DNA of 24,731 bases from CAZVUW01 sp964629825 (GTDB lineage Bacteria > Actinomycetota > Nitriliruptoria > Euzebyales > Egibacteraceae), in the NCBI GenBank assembly GCA_964629825.1, contig CAZVUW010000044.1, positions 1-24,731 on the forward strand, in the 5' to 3' direction. Every line of letters starts with the position of its first letter. Within the stretch, counting starts at the first letter, position 1. Below, in pieces: positions 1-7,249 of the stretch. A program made the position numbers and the translations under genes. The notes below the pieces were generated by a model. It saw only the letters and a program-made list of their open reading frames with translations, was not told the origin of the DNA and searched no databases.

Positions 1-2
1 TC

Positions 3-272
3 GGCCGGGCGCTGATGGCCAAGCCGCGGGTGCTGCTGCTCGACGAGCCGTCGCTGGGGCTCGCGCCGGTGGTCGTGGACCAGATCTACGAGACCATGGA
101 GCGGCTGCGGGAGCTGGACCTTGCGATCGTGCTGGTCGAGCAGAACAGCGACGTCGCCCAGTCGTTCTGCGACCGCGTGTACGTGCTGCGCCTCGGCGAG
201 ATCGTCGCCGAAGGAGCGCGCGGTGAGCTCGGCGGGCAGGCCCTGCGGGAGGCCTACTTCGGCGTCGCCTGA
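3..272 (+). CDS. livF: Branched-chain amino acid-type ABC transporter ATP-binding protein, C-terminal part (5' truncated)
   Basis: This is the C-terminal end of an ABC transporter ATPase; the reading frame is open to the window edge, so the real start lies outside. Visible are the end of the signature helix region (GRALMAKPRVLLLDEPS, containing the Walker B strand LLLLDEP-type with catalytic Glu), the D-loop SLGLAP, and the H-loop region (VLVEQN followed by DRVYVLRLGEIVAEG). The wording 'LDEPSLGLAP' and 'VEQN' is typical of LivF, the second ATPase of high-affinity branched-chain amino acid (HAAT) transporters. In catabolic clusters such transporters often import aromatic or alicyclic acids instead of amino acids; that is a family-level inference. 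The 3' end overlaps the convergent MFS gene by 19 bp (254-272). The remaining transporter genes should lie upstream of this window. Confidence 0.9.
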   Translation, partial: GRALMAKPRVLLLDEPSLGLAPVVVDQIYETMERLRELDLAIVLVEQNSDVAQSFCDRVYVLRLGEIVAEGARGELGGQALREAYFGVA

Positions 273-1462
273 TCCGCGACCGGTCGGCGGCGCGCACGGA
301 AGCCGAGGGCAGCTGCGGCGAACGCGCCCGCGGCGGCGAGGAACACCGCCGTGAAGCCGGAGGTGGCGTCGATCAGCACCCCACCGCCGATCGGCGCGAC
401 CGACTGCACGATCGCGAACACCAGGGTGAAGCTGGCGAAGATGTCGGGGACCTGAGCCGCGGGCAGCTCGTCGGCCAGCAGCGACGGCATCAGCGTCCCC
501 ATGCCGGTCATGATCGCCCCCACCACCACGGCCGCCAGACGCGCGCCGATCGCAGCTCCCGACAGGTCCGCCAGCACGGCCAGGCAGGCGGCGGCCGCGA
601 TCAGCTGGGCCGCGGTGAGGGTGCGGTTGCGCGAGAAGCGATCCGACCAGGCGCCGATCAGGACCGCCCCGGGCGCCGCGCCGATGCCCGCGAGCAGCCA
701 AAGGCTCGCGCCGAGCCGGTAGTCCCCGGCGCTGCCAGAGGCGGCCGCCACGATGTAGGTGACGAACAGGATGTAGCCGGCCGCGAAGCCGGCGTAGGCG
801 CCGTAGTAGCGCAGCAGCCCGCGCCGCACAGAGCCGAGGCGCGGACTGGCGGGCCGGCCGCCGGCGGCGCTCCGGGCCGCGCCGGAGCGAACGCGCCCCA
901 CCGCCACCGCGGCGATCAGCGCCGCCGCGGCCTGGATGCCCCAGGCCCGCCGCCACGCCACCTCCCCGCCGTCCACCACGGTCAGAGCGATCAGTGCGGC
1001 GACCACCATGCCAGCCCCGGTCGCACCCGAGATGATCCCCATCAGCACACCGCGGCGCGCCGGCGGGAAGCGGGCGGTGCCCAGAGCGGCCGCGGCGATC
1101 CAGGCGAGCGCAGCGGCGAACCCGGCGACCGCCAGGGCGACCGCCACGATCGACACCGTGGGGGACAGCGCCAGGGCGGCCAGCGCGGCGGTGCCCAGCA
1201 GCAGGCCGAGGTTCATCAGCGGGCCGTAGCCGACCCGGCGGCCGAGCATGGGGGTGACCAGCGCCCCGACGACGTAGCTGGCCAGGTTCACCGATGCCAG
1301 CACGCCCGCGGCGGTGTAGGAGAGGTCGAACTCCTGGCGCATCGGCTCGAGCAGCAGGCCGACCGAGAAGCGGCAGAAGCCGAAGCAGACCGCGGTGGCC
1401 AGCGACCCCTGCACGACCAGCCGCAGGGGCGAGCCTGTCCCGGTCCGCTCACCGGTGGTCAC
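254..1462 (-). CDS. MFS transporter, 402 aa
   Basis: A predicted 12-helix major facilitator superfamily permease of the cytoplasmic membrane. The protein is of normal MFS length and almost entirely made of hydrophobic helices with Ala/Gly/Leu/Val. A motif-A-like loop follows the second helix (GRRVGYGPL, about residues 70-78), and a central basic loop (about 195-215) separates the two six-helix halves. A second motif-A-like loop (GAWSDRFSRNR) is in the second half. It begins at a GTG codon (1462-1460) that overlaps the TGA stop of the upstream CoA-transferase-family gene in a 4-bp GTGA arrangement, indicating translational coupling. It is the last gene of the minus-strand catabolic operon, so uptake or export of the organic acid handled by that operon, or of a by-product, is a reasonable inference. 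The substrate cannot be predicted. Its 3' end overlaps livF by 19 bp tail to tail. Confidence 0.88.
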   Translation of the reverse strand: MTTGERTGTGSPLRLVVQGSLATAVCFGFCRFSVGLLLEPMRQEFDLSYTAAGVLASVNLASYVVGALVTPMLGRRVGYGPLMNLGLLLGTAALAALALSPTVSIVAVALAVAGFAAALAWIAAAALGTARFPPARRGVLMGIISGATGAGMVVAALIALTVVDGGEVAWRRAWGIQAAAALIAAVAVGRVRSGAARSAAGGRPASPRLGSVRRGLLRYYGAYAGFAAGYILFVTYIVAAASGSAGDYRLGASLWLLAGIGAAPGAVLIGAWSDRFSRNRTLTAAQLIAAAACLAVLADLSGAAIGARLAAVVVGAIMTGMGTLMPSLLADELPAAQVPDIFASFTLVFAIVQSVAPIGGGVLIDATSGFTAVFLAAAGAFAAAALGFRARRRPVADQATPK

Positions 1463-2634
1463 GGCGCCGGACCGGGATCGTCCCCCCAGAGCGCCGCGAT
1501 CGCCCGGCGCCGCTCCTGCGCGTCGAGCCCGCGCAGGTCGGCGACGCCCCGCTCGGTGACCACGACGTCCACGTCGGCGTAGCCGGTGGAGGCGGGGGCG
1601 TCCAGCTGCTCGACCAGGGTCGGCTCACCGCCGCGCGTGGTGGGCAGGGCGATGATGCTGAGGCCCGCCGCGGCGCGGGCGGCCGCCGCTGCGTAGTCGC
1701 CGTGGCCGCCGACCCCCCCGATGGTCTGCCCGCCGACGCGCTCCACGTTGACGCTGCCGTAGGCGTCGATCTGCAGCGCGGTGTTGATCGCGACCAGCGA
1801 TCGGCCGGTCAGGCGCGAGGGGTCGTGGGTGTGCTCAACCCGGCGCAGGAGCGGTCGGCCGTCGGCCCACTCGTACAGCCGATCGGTGCCGACCAGATAG
1901 GTCGCGACGGGGTCGCCGAGCAGCAGCCCGCGCTCGGCGAGGTCGACGACGGTGTCGACGATCACGCCGGAGTCGACGGCGACCGGCACGTCGAGGGCGG
2001 CGACCGCCGCCTCGGCGATCTTTCCGGGTCCGACCTGGATGCAGGCGCCCTCCCGGATCAGCGCGGCCACCCGCTCGCCGATCGCGCGTGCGTCGTCGTC
2101 GATGGCGGCCGGCTCGGTGCGGTGCGGCGGGCGGTCCGCCTCGGCCACGACGATCACCCGGTCGGCCGGCAGCTCCTCCTCGGCGTCTGCGGCGGGCAGG
2201 GCGGGGTTGACCTCCGCCAGGACGGTGGCGCCGGCGTCCACCGCGGCGCGCATCCAGGCGACCTCGCTTCCGAACGCGTAGCCGCCGCGGCGGCCCGGTC
2301 GCAGCGCCGCCACCAGGACGTCGGGGCGCAGGGGACCGGCGAGCAGCCCGGGGACCGCGCTGATCCGTGCGGGCACGTAGTGGACGCGGCCGGCGGCGAT
2401 CGGTCGCCGCAGGGCGTAGCCACCCATGATGGTGCGGATCTCCGGGAAGGCTTCGGCGTCGTCAAGGTCGGCGGGAGGGGCGAAGCACCAGCCGAGCAGC
2501 AGGTTCACCCCGCCGACCTCCGTCGCAGCGGCCGTGAGGTCGGCAGCCAGGCCGATCGGAGCGCCGCTGCCGTCCGCCACGGCCACGCGGCAGCCGGGGC
2601 GCAGGTGCCGTGCGATCTCCGCGGCGCCGCTCAT
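1459..2634 (-). CDS. Acetyl-CoA hydrolase/CoA-transferase family protein, 391 aa, atypical active site
   Basis: Belongs to the acetyl-CoA hydrolase/4-hydroxybutyrate CoA-transferase family, which moves CoA between acids through a glutamyl-CoA thioester. The C-terminal half shows family signatures: an IQVGPGKIAEA stretch (199-209), the glycine loop GGQTIGGVGGHGDY (301-314) and TERGVADLRG (360-369). Family members usually have a His-Ser/Thr-Glu-Met type motif holding the catalytic glutamate after the first of these. Here the corresponding stretch reads VDSGVIVD (220-227), with Gly at the Glu position, so classic transferase chemistry is doubtful. The start is the ATG at 2634, whose ATGA overlaps the stop of the LLM gene. 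A longer upstream reading in the same frame exists but lies wholly inside that gene. At 391 residues it is somewhat shorter than the usual roughly 430. Its stop overlaps the MFS start. Confidence 0.82.
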   Translation of the reverse strand: MSGAAEIARHLRPGCRVAVADGSGAPIGLAADLTAAATEVGGVNLLLGWCFAPPADLDDAEAFPEIRTIMGGYALRRPIAAGRVHYVPARISAVPGLLAGPLRPDVLVAALRPGRRGGYAFGSEVAWMRAAVDAGATVLAEVNPALPAADAEEELPADRVIVVAEADRPPHRTEPAAIDDDARAIGERVAALIREGACIQVGPGKIAEAAVAALDVPVAVDSGVIVDTVVDLAERGLLLGDPVATYLVGTDRLYEWADGRPLLRRVEHTHDPSRLTGRSLVAINTALQIDAYGSVNVERVGGQTIGGVGGHGDYAAAAARAAAGLSIIALPTTRGGEPTLVEQLDAPASTGYADVDVVVTERGVADLRGLDAQERRRAIAALWGDDPGPAP

Positions 2635-3515
2635 GCGCTGCGCTCCGGGAGCGCCGCCAGCTCCTCGACCAGGTCGAGCAGCTCCTCGAGCGAGTCCACG
2701 ACCGGGTCGACGACGGCGTGCTCGCAGCCGACCGCGGCGAAGGGGGCGAGGCGGCGCCGCAGCGACTCCAGCCCCTTGGCGCCGGGCCGCGTGCCGATCC
2801 GGACCGTCAGGGCGACGGACTCGGCCGGGCGGCCGGCCGCGGCGGCGCTCTCGCGCACGGTCGACAGAGCGGCGCGCAGCTGCTCCTCGTCGAGGCCGCC
2901 CACCGCGTGCCAGGCATCGCCGTGGCGCCCCGCGCGGCGCAGCGCGGCCGGGGCCGTCCCTCCGACCCACAGCTGCGGCGGCGGCTCCGGGTGCGGCTTC
3001 ATGATCAGCGGTGGGAAGGACACGTGCTCGCCGGAGAACGAGGGCCTTGGGGACGTCCACAGCTCGCGCAGGGCGCCGAGCTGCTCGTCGAGGATGCGTC
3101 CGCGCGCGCCAAAGTCGGCATCGAGCAACTCGAACTCCTCCCTAAGCCAGCCGGCGCCGGCGCCGAGGACGATCCGGCCGGGGGCAAGGGCCGCCAGGGT
3201 CGCGATCTGCTTGCCGAGCAGGAGCGTGTTGCGCAGCGGCGCCACCAGGACGCTGACGCCGATCGACACCCGTGACGTCACCGCGGCAATGAACGCCATC
3301 GACGTCAGGGCCTCCAGCCAGGGGCTGTCGAAGGACACCGGGAACGAGCCGTCCTTGGAGTACGGGTAGGCCGAGGCCTCTCCCTCCGGGAAGGCGAGGT
3401 GGTCGGACACCCACACCGAGTCCAGCCCGGTCTCCTCGACGTGGACGGCGGCGCGGCGCAGCGCCTCGGGCCCGGCCCAGTCGCCGATCTGCGGGAGGTG
3501 CAGGCCGATGCGCAC
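2631..3515 (-). CDS. LLM-class (probably F420-dependent) oxidoreductase, 294 aa
   Basis: A luciferase-like monooxygenase-fold TIM-barrel enzyme. Recognisable family features are the N-terminal strand MRIGLHLPQIGDW, the SVWVSDHLAFP segment (about 34-44), the non-prolyl-cis-peptide region ending in SIGVSVLVAPLRNTLLLGKQ (about 84-103), and GRIVLGAGAGWLREEFE (about 113-129). In actinobacteria this pattern usually marks F420-dependent oxidoreductases of the TIGR03619-like group rather than FMN luciferases; F420 use is inferred, not shown. The start is GTG at 3515, supported by AGGAG five bases upstream on the minus strand. It lies 8 bp downstream of the CaiB-family gene, and its TGA overlaps the next ATG. 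In a CoA-thioester pathway it could oxidise or desaturate an alcohol, ring or acyl intermediate; the precise reaction is unknown. Confidence 0.88.
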   Translation of the reverse strand: MRIGLHLPQIGDWAGPEALRRAAVHVEETGLDSVWVSDHLAFPEGEASAYPYSKDGSFPVSFDSPWLEALTSMAFIAAVTSRVSIGVSVLVAPLRNTLLLGKQIATLAALAPGRIVLGAGAGWLREEFELLDADFGARGRILDEQLGALRELWTSPRPSFSGEHVSFPPLIMKPHPEPPPQLWVGGTAPAALRRAGRHGDAWHAVGGLDEEQLRAALSTVRESAAAAGRPAESVALTVRIGTRPGAKGLESLRRRLAPFAAVGCEHAVVDPVVDSLEELLDLVEELAALPERSA

Positions 3516-3523
3516 GGGTTCTC

Positions 3524-4702
3524 CTAGTCGACGTCGGCCTGCCGGGTCACGCCGGCGGCCTCGAGCGCGGCGATCTCCTCGGGCTCCAGGCCGGCCTCGG
3601 CCAGTACCTCGCGGCTGTGCTCGCCCTGTCTGGGGGCGGGGAGCCCCTCGGGCGGGCGCTCCCCATCGATGACGAACGGCGGGGCCAGCACCGGCATTGG
3701 CAGGCCCGGTGCCCTCCTGACCAGCCCGCGCTCCCGAGCCAGGTCAGAGGACAGCATCTCCTCGTAGGAGGCGACGACCGTGACGCAGGCGTCGACCTCG
3801 CCGAAGCGCTGCTGCACCTCGGCGCGCGTCAGCGGCGCCAGGTAGGCGGCCAGCTCGGCGGCCAGGGCCTCCTGGTCCTCGTCGTCTTGGCGATCGCGCA
3901 GGTGCTCAGCGCCCAGCTCCTCGCACAGGATCGCCCAGAACTTGGGCTCCAGGGCGCCGACGGCGACGTGCCCGTCGGCGATCTCGTAGATGCGGTAGCA
4001 GGCCAGGCCGCCGCTGTGCGGGGCCCGTCCGCGGCCAGGCACCTCCGCACCCGCCAGCAGGTCGGAGACGACCATGTTCGGCAGCTGGGTCACGCCCTCG
4101 ATCATCGCGGCGTCCAGGTGTCCTCCGCGTCCGTTGGCCCGGGCGCCGAACAGCAGCGACACGATGCCGAGCGCCGGCAGGATGGCGCCGCCGACGAGGT
4201 CTGCCACCGGGATGGGCGGCACGACTGGGGGCCCGTCGGCGGTGCCCAGCCGGTCGACCAGACCCGACAGGGCGACGTAGTTGATGTCGTGCGCGGCCAT
4301 GTCGGCGAGCGAGCCCGTCGCGCCGAACCCGCTGAGGCTGGCGTAGACGAGCGCCGGCCGGCGCTCGAGCACCTCCTTGGGGCCCAGCCCGAGGCGCTGC
4401 ATGACGCCGGGGCGGAACGACTCCACCAGGACGTCGGCCCTGGCCAGCAGGCGCTCGAACGCCGCTCTGCCCGCCTCCTGCTTCAGGTCGAGCACCACCG
4501 AGCGCTTGCCGCGGTTGACCTGGTGATGCGGCGCGCCCTGGCCCTCGACCTGCACGCCGAAGTCGCGCATGTAGTCGCCCGCCCCGGGGTCCTCGACCTT
4601 GATCACGTCCGCGCCGAGGGAAGCGAGCAGCCATGCGCAGGTGTTGCCCGGCAGCAGGCGCGTCAGGTCGAGGACGCGCACTCCCTCCAGGGGCCTCAGC
4701 AT
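3524..4702 (-). CDS. CaiB/BaiF (family III) CoA-transferase / alpha-methylacyl-CoA racemase-like, 392 aa
   Basis: Begins with the family hallmark LEGVRVLDLTRLLPG, followed by LGADVIKVEDPGAGDYMR and the RGKRSVVLDLK segment (65-74). It most resembles the alpha-methylacyl-CoA racemase branch: a His138-Asp139 pair sits in the AAHDINYVALSG motif, and Asp168 sits in VADLVGGA. The spacing of 30 residues equals that between His126 and Asp156 of mycobacterial MCR, the two general acid/base residues for 2-methylacyl-CoA epimerisation. Racemase activity on an alpha-branched acyl-CoA is therefore more likely than intermolecular CoA transfer, though the family is functionally mixed. Length is normal. It starts at an ATG 4 bp downstream of the SDR stop and ends 8 bp before the LLM gene, in the middle of the operon. 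A racemase would let the pathway use both stereoisomers of a branched intermediate. Confidence 0.88.
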   Translation of the reverse strand: MLRPLEGVRVLDLTRLLPGNTCAWLLASLGADVIKVEDPGAGDYMRDFGVQVEGQGAPHHQVNRGKRSVVLDLKQEAGRAAFERLLARADVLVESFRPGVMQRLGLGPKEVLERRPALVYASLSGFGATGSLADMAAHDINYVALSGLVDRLGTADGPPVVPPIPVADLVGGAILPALGIVSLLFGARANGRGGHLDAAMIEGVTQLPNMVVSDLLAGAEVPGRGRAPHSGGLACYRIYEIADGHVAVGALEPKFWAILCEELGAEHLRDRQDDEDQEALAAELAAYLAPLTRAEVQQRFGEVDACVTVVASYEEMLSSDLARERGLVRRAPGLPMPVLAPPFVIDGERPPEGLPAPRQGEHSREVLAEAGLEPEEIAALEAAGVTRQADVD

Positions 4703-4706
4703 GGCG

Positions 4707-5453
4707 CTAGACCATCGTCAGGCCGCCGCTGACGCTGACGGTCTGGCCGGTGATGTACTCGGCGCGCTCCGAGCACAGGAACGCGACCATGCCGGCGACG
4801 TCGCGCGGCTGCCCCAGGCGGCGCAGCGGGATCGCCTTCTCGAGCGCCTCGACCAGGCGGGGGTTGCCCTCCGCGACCTCGCGCAGCAGCGGCGTGTCGG
4901 ACGGGCCCGGGCACACCACGTTGCTCGTCACCTTCGAGCGCGCGGCCTCGCGGGCGATCGTCTTGGAGAAGCCCAGCAGACCGGCCTTGCAGGCGCCGTA
5001 GACCGCCTCGCCGGTGGACCCGACCCGCGCGGCGTCGGAGGAGACGTGCACCAGCCGACCCCAGCCGCGCTCCATCATCCCGGGCAGGAAGGCGTAGGTC
5101 AGGTGGATCGGGGCGCGCAGGTTGATGGCGATGAGCCGGTCCCACAGCGCCGGGTCCGACTGGACGAACGGGCCGACCTTGTCCCAGCCGGCGTTGTTGA
5201 CCAGGACGTCCACCTGGTGGGCGTCCCCGACCCGGCCGACGAGGTCGTCGATGGAGGCCGGGTCGGACAGGTCGACCCCGAACGCGGCGCCGTCGGGCAG
5301 CTCCCCGGCGACGGCAGCGGCGCCCTCCTCGTTGAGGTCGACCACCAGCACACGCGCGCCGAGCGCGGCGAGATCACGGCAGATCTGAGAGCCGATCCCA
5401 CCGGCCCCGCCGGTCACCAGCGCGGTGCGCCCCTCCAGGGTCAGGCCATCCAT
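4707..5453 (-). CDS. SDR-family NAD(P)-dependent dehydrogenase (FabG/BadH-like), 248 aa
   Basis: A classical short-chain dehydrogenase/reductase of normal length. It has the glycine-rich cofactor loop TGGAGGIG (14-21), Asp39 at the end of the second strand (VLVVDLN, favouring NAD over NADP), the NNAG motif (86-89), and catalytic Asn111, Ser139, Tyr152 and Lys156 (YGACK). The C-terminal signature ITGQTVSVSGGLTM resembles FabG and 2-hydroxycyclohexanecarboxyl-CoA dehydrogenase (BadH)-type enzymes, which oxidise a beta-hydroxyacyl-CoA to the ketoacyl-CoA. Oxidation of a hydroxyacyl-CoA intermediate is the likely role; the exact substrate is inferred only from context. A purine-rich AAGGGA precedes the ATG by about 7 nt on the minus strand. 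It is the first gene of the tightly packed five-gene minus operon, with a 7-bp inverted repeat just upstream (5476-5492). Confidence 0.9.
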   Translation of the reverse strand: MDGLTLEGRTALVTGGAGGIGSQICRDLAALGARVLVVDLNEEGAAAVAGELPDGAAFGVDLSDPASIDDLVGRVGDAHQVDVLVNNAGWDKVGPFVQSDPALWDRLIAINLRAPIHLTYAFLPGMMERGWGRLVHVSSDAARVGSTGEAVYGACKAGLLGFSKTIAREAARSKVTSNVVCPGPSDTPLLREVAEGNPRLVEALEKAIPLRRLGQPRDVAGMVAFLCSERAEYITGQTVSVSGGLTMV

Positions 5454-5475
5454 GCGACGTCCCTTCGTTCTGCCT

Positions 5476-5492
5476 AGCCATCAAAGATGGCT
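5476..5492. promoter_or_regulatory. Inverted repeat AGCCATC-AAA-GATGGCT, possible operator
   Basis: Perfect 7-bp arms around a 3-bp spacer lie in the 76-bp gap between the acyl-CoA synthetase stop and the SDR start. On the minus strand a TATGAT hexamer (5499-5494), a possible -10, lies immediately upstream of it. Transcription would then begin near or inside the palindrome, a position typical of repressor operators. No convincing -35 was found. It could instead be a weak hairpin in the leader RNA. Confidence 0.4.
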
Positions 5493-5529
5493 CATCATAG
5501 TCATGAATTGACCTTGCCGGGAGCCGTCG

Positions 5530-7155
5530 TCAGCCGTCGCGGCCGAGCCGCCCCTGCAGCTCCTCCCTCAGGGCCACCTTGTTGATCTTGGCGCCGGCGC
5601 TGGCCGGCAGCTCGTCGAACACCTCAAGGTGCTCCGGTCGCTTGAAGCGCGCGAGGCCGAGCTCGTCCAGGTGACGGGCCAGCTCCTCCAGACCCAGATC
5701 GCGGCCGGGCCGCAGGCGCACACACGCCGCCACGCGCTCCCCGTAGACCTCGTCGGGCAGGCCGACCACCGCGACCTCGGCCACCGCGGGGTGGCGGGCG
5801 ATCGCCTCCTCGATCTCGCGCGGGCTGATGTTCTGGCCGCCGCGGATGATCATGTCCTTGGCGCGTCCGACGATCCGCAGATAGCCGTCGGCGTCGAGCT
5901 GTCCGATGTCGCCCGAGCGGTAGTAGCCGTCCTCGAGCCACACGGCCGCGTCGCGCTCCGGCGCGTTGAGGTAGCCGTGGCTCTTGGTCGGGCTGCGCCA
6001 CAGGATCTCGCCCGGTTCGCCCTCGGTGACGTCCTCGAGGGTCGGGCTCACGAGGCGCACGTCGGTGTGCGGCAGGATCCGCCCGACCGTCGTGTAGCGC
6101 TTCTCGTCCGGGTCCTGGTAGCTGGTCATGGTGGGCACGCCGCCGTCGGTCGCGCCGTACACGGACTGGACGCGGCACTCGAAGACGCGCTCGAGCTCGG
6201 CGGCGACCTCGGGCGGCAGGGGGGCGCCGGCGTTGTTGAACACCCGCAGGGCCGAGTAGTCGCGCTCGGCGACGTCGTCCTCCTGGAGCATCTTGATGAT
6301 GTGGGTCGGCACGGCCGTGGCCAGCGTCGCCTTCTCCGCGGCGAGCAGGTCGAGGGCTGCGGCCGGGGACCAGCGCTCCAGCAGCACCGAGCCGGCGCCG
6401 TGCAGCAGCGGTCCCAGGACGGGGAAGACGTAGCCCGTCGCCCCGGTGTTCGCGGGCGCGATGCCGACCGCGACGTCCCGGTCCTCCAGGCCCACGTGCA
6501 GGCCGTACTGCTGCATGAAGAACCACAGGTTGTTGTCGCTGAACAGCGACATGGTCGGGATGTCGGTCGTCCCCGAGCTGACCATCACGAAGCGCGGGTC
6601 GTCCGGGTGGTGGGGGCGCTCGGCAGGACCCGCGCCGCCCGCGCAGGCCTCGGCGTAGGAGAAGTCGCCGCCGCCGCCGTCTAACGTGCCGACCGCCCGC
6701 AGGTGCGGCAGCGAGGGCCGCAGCTCCTGCACCAGGTCCAGGTGGTTGAAGGCGTCCCCGGCGCCCTCCGCGGCGGAGGGCACCACGACCACCGCCGCCC
6801 GTGCGGTGCCGAGCAGGTGCTCGGTCTCCTTGCGGCGCCATGCGTCGGAGATCGGCACGAAGATGAGGTCGGCCAGGTCGCAGGCCAGGTGGGTCAGGGG
6901 GATGGCGATGCGGTTGGGGCTCTGAAGCACGACCGCCTCGCCGCGCTCCAGCCCCAGCCCCAGCAGCCAGGAGGCCAGACGTCGGGCGCGCTCCACCAGC
7001 TCCGCGTAGGTCAGCCGCTCGTGCTGGTCGGCCACGGCGAGCCGGTCCGAGCTGGCCTCGGCGTGCGCCGCGACGGCCTCCGCCAGCGTCCGTTCCTGCC
7101 AGATGCCTAGCTCCACATTGCGGCGGGACAGCTCTTCGTTCAGCAGAGGTGGCAT
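5530..7155 (-). CDS. AMP-dependent acyl-CoA synthetase/ligase, 541 aa, degenerate P-loop
   Basis: An ANL-superfamily adenylate-forming enzyme expected to activate a carboxylic acid to its acyl-CoA. Core motifs are: A3 as SSGTTDIPT (193-201), A5 as YGATDGG (333-339), A7 as YRSGD (411-415), A8 hinge GRAKDMIIRGGQNISPREIE (430-449), and the C-terminal A10 GAKINK with Lys523. The A3 loop is unusual: the normal TG-x-PK is replaced by TD-x-PT, losing a conserved Gly and Lys, and the A5 Glu is Asp. The ATG at 7155 is chosen because GGAG (7167-7164) precedes it by 8 nt. An in-frame ATG at 7191 would add 12 residues but directly abuts the palindrome and lacks a ribosome-binding site. It is divergent from the DUF2889 gene and lies 76 bp upstream of the SDR operon, which it may lead. 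The architecture resembles cyclohexanecarboxylate- or benzoate-type CoA ligases; substrate unknown. Confidence 0.87.
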   Translation of the reverse strand: MPPLLNEELSRRNVELGIWQERTLAEAVAAHAEASSDRLAVADQHERLTYAELVERARRLASWLLGLGLERGEAVVLQSPNRIAIPLTHLACDLADLIFVPISDAWRRKETEHLLGTARAAVVVVPSAAEGAGDAFNHLDLVQELRPSLPHLRAVGTLDGGGGDFSYAEACAGGAGPAERPHHPDDPRFVMVSSGTTDIPTMSLFSDNNLWFFMQQYGLHVGLEDRDVAVGIAPANTGATGYVFPVLGPLLHGAGSVLLERWSPAAALDLLAAEKATLATAVPTHIIKMLQEDDVAERDYSALRVFNNAGAPLPPEVAAELERVFECRVQSVYGATDGGVPTMTSYQDPDEKRYTTVGRILPHTDVRLVSPTLEDVTEGEPGEILWRSPTKSHGYLNAPERDAAVWLEDGYYRSGDIGQLDADGYLRIVGRAKDMIIRGGQNISPREIEEAIARHPAVAEVAVVGLPDEVYGERVAACVRLRPGRDLGLEELARHLDELGLARFKRPEHLEVFDELPASAGAKINKVALREELQGRLGRDG

Positions 7156-7163
7156 GTCATCTA

Positions 7164-7167
7164 CTCC
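7164..7167 (-). promoter_or_regulatory. Ribosome-binding site deciding the acyl-CoA synthetase start
   Basis: GGAG on the minus strand, 8 nt before the ATG at 7155. It favours this start over the in-frame ATG at 7191, which has no purine-rich element upstream. Confidence 0.6.
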
Positions 7168-7191
7168 GGCCTTGGGGAACGGGGCGCACAT

Positions 7192-7209
7192 ATACCATGA
7201 TCATGGTAT
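7192..7209. promoter_or_regulatory. Perfect 18-bp palindrome ATACCATGATCATGGTAT, probable divergent operator
   Basis: A fully symmetric 18-bp sequence in the 94-bp space between the start codons of the minus-strand acyl-CoA synthetase (7155) and the plus-strand DUF2889 gene (7250). It is distinctly AT-richer than its surroundings. Size and placement fit a TetR- or MarR-type dimer site that represses both divergent units, perhaps released by the pathway acid or acyl-CoA. The regulator gene is not in this window. The core (CATGATCATG) is too symmetric for a normal hairpin loop, so a DNA site is favoured. Confidence 0.65.
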
Positions 7210-7240
7210 GCATGGGCAGCCATTCAGGCTGGTCATGATC

Positions 7241-7245
7241 GGAGG
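7241..7245 (+). promoter_or_regulatory. Ribosome-binding site deciding the DUF2889 gene start
   Basis: GGAGG located 4 nt before GTG 7250. The in-frame ATGs at 7103, 7154, 7208 and 7235 have no comparable element, and the first two lie inside the divergent gene. Confidence 0.55.
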
Positions 7246-7249
7246 CGCC

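Noticed and set aside
2635..3060. N-terminal extension of the CoA-transferase-family gene to 533 aa
   Set aside because: The extra 142 residues lie entirely inside the LLM oxidoreductase gene in another frame and are Arg-rich noise. The ATG at 2634 forms a typical ATGA overlap.
1294..3369. A 691-codon open frame on the plus strand across the MFS, CoA-transferase and LLM genes
   Set aside because: It spans three well-supported minus-strand genes and has no recognisable domain or ribosome-binding site.
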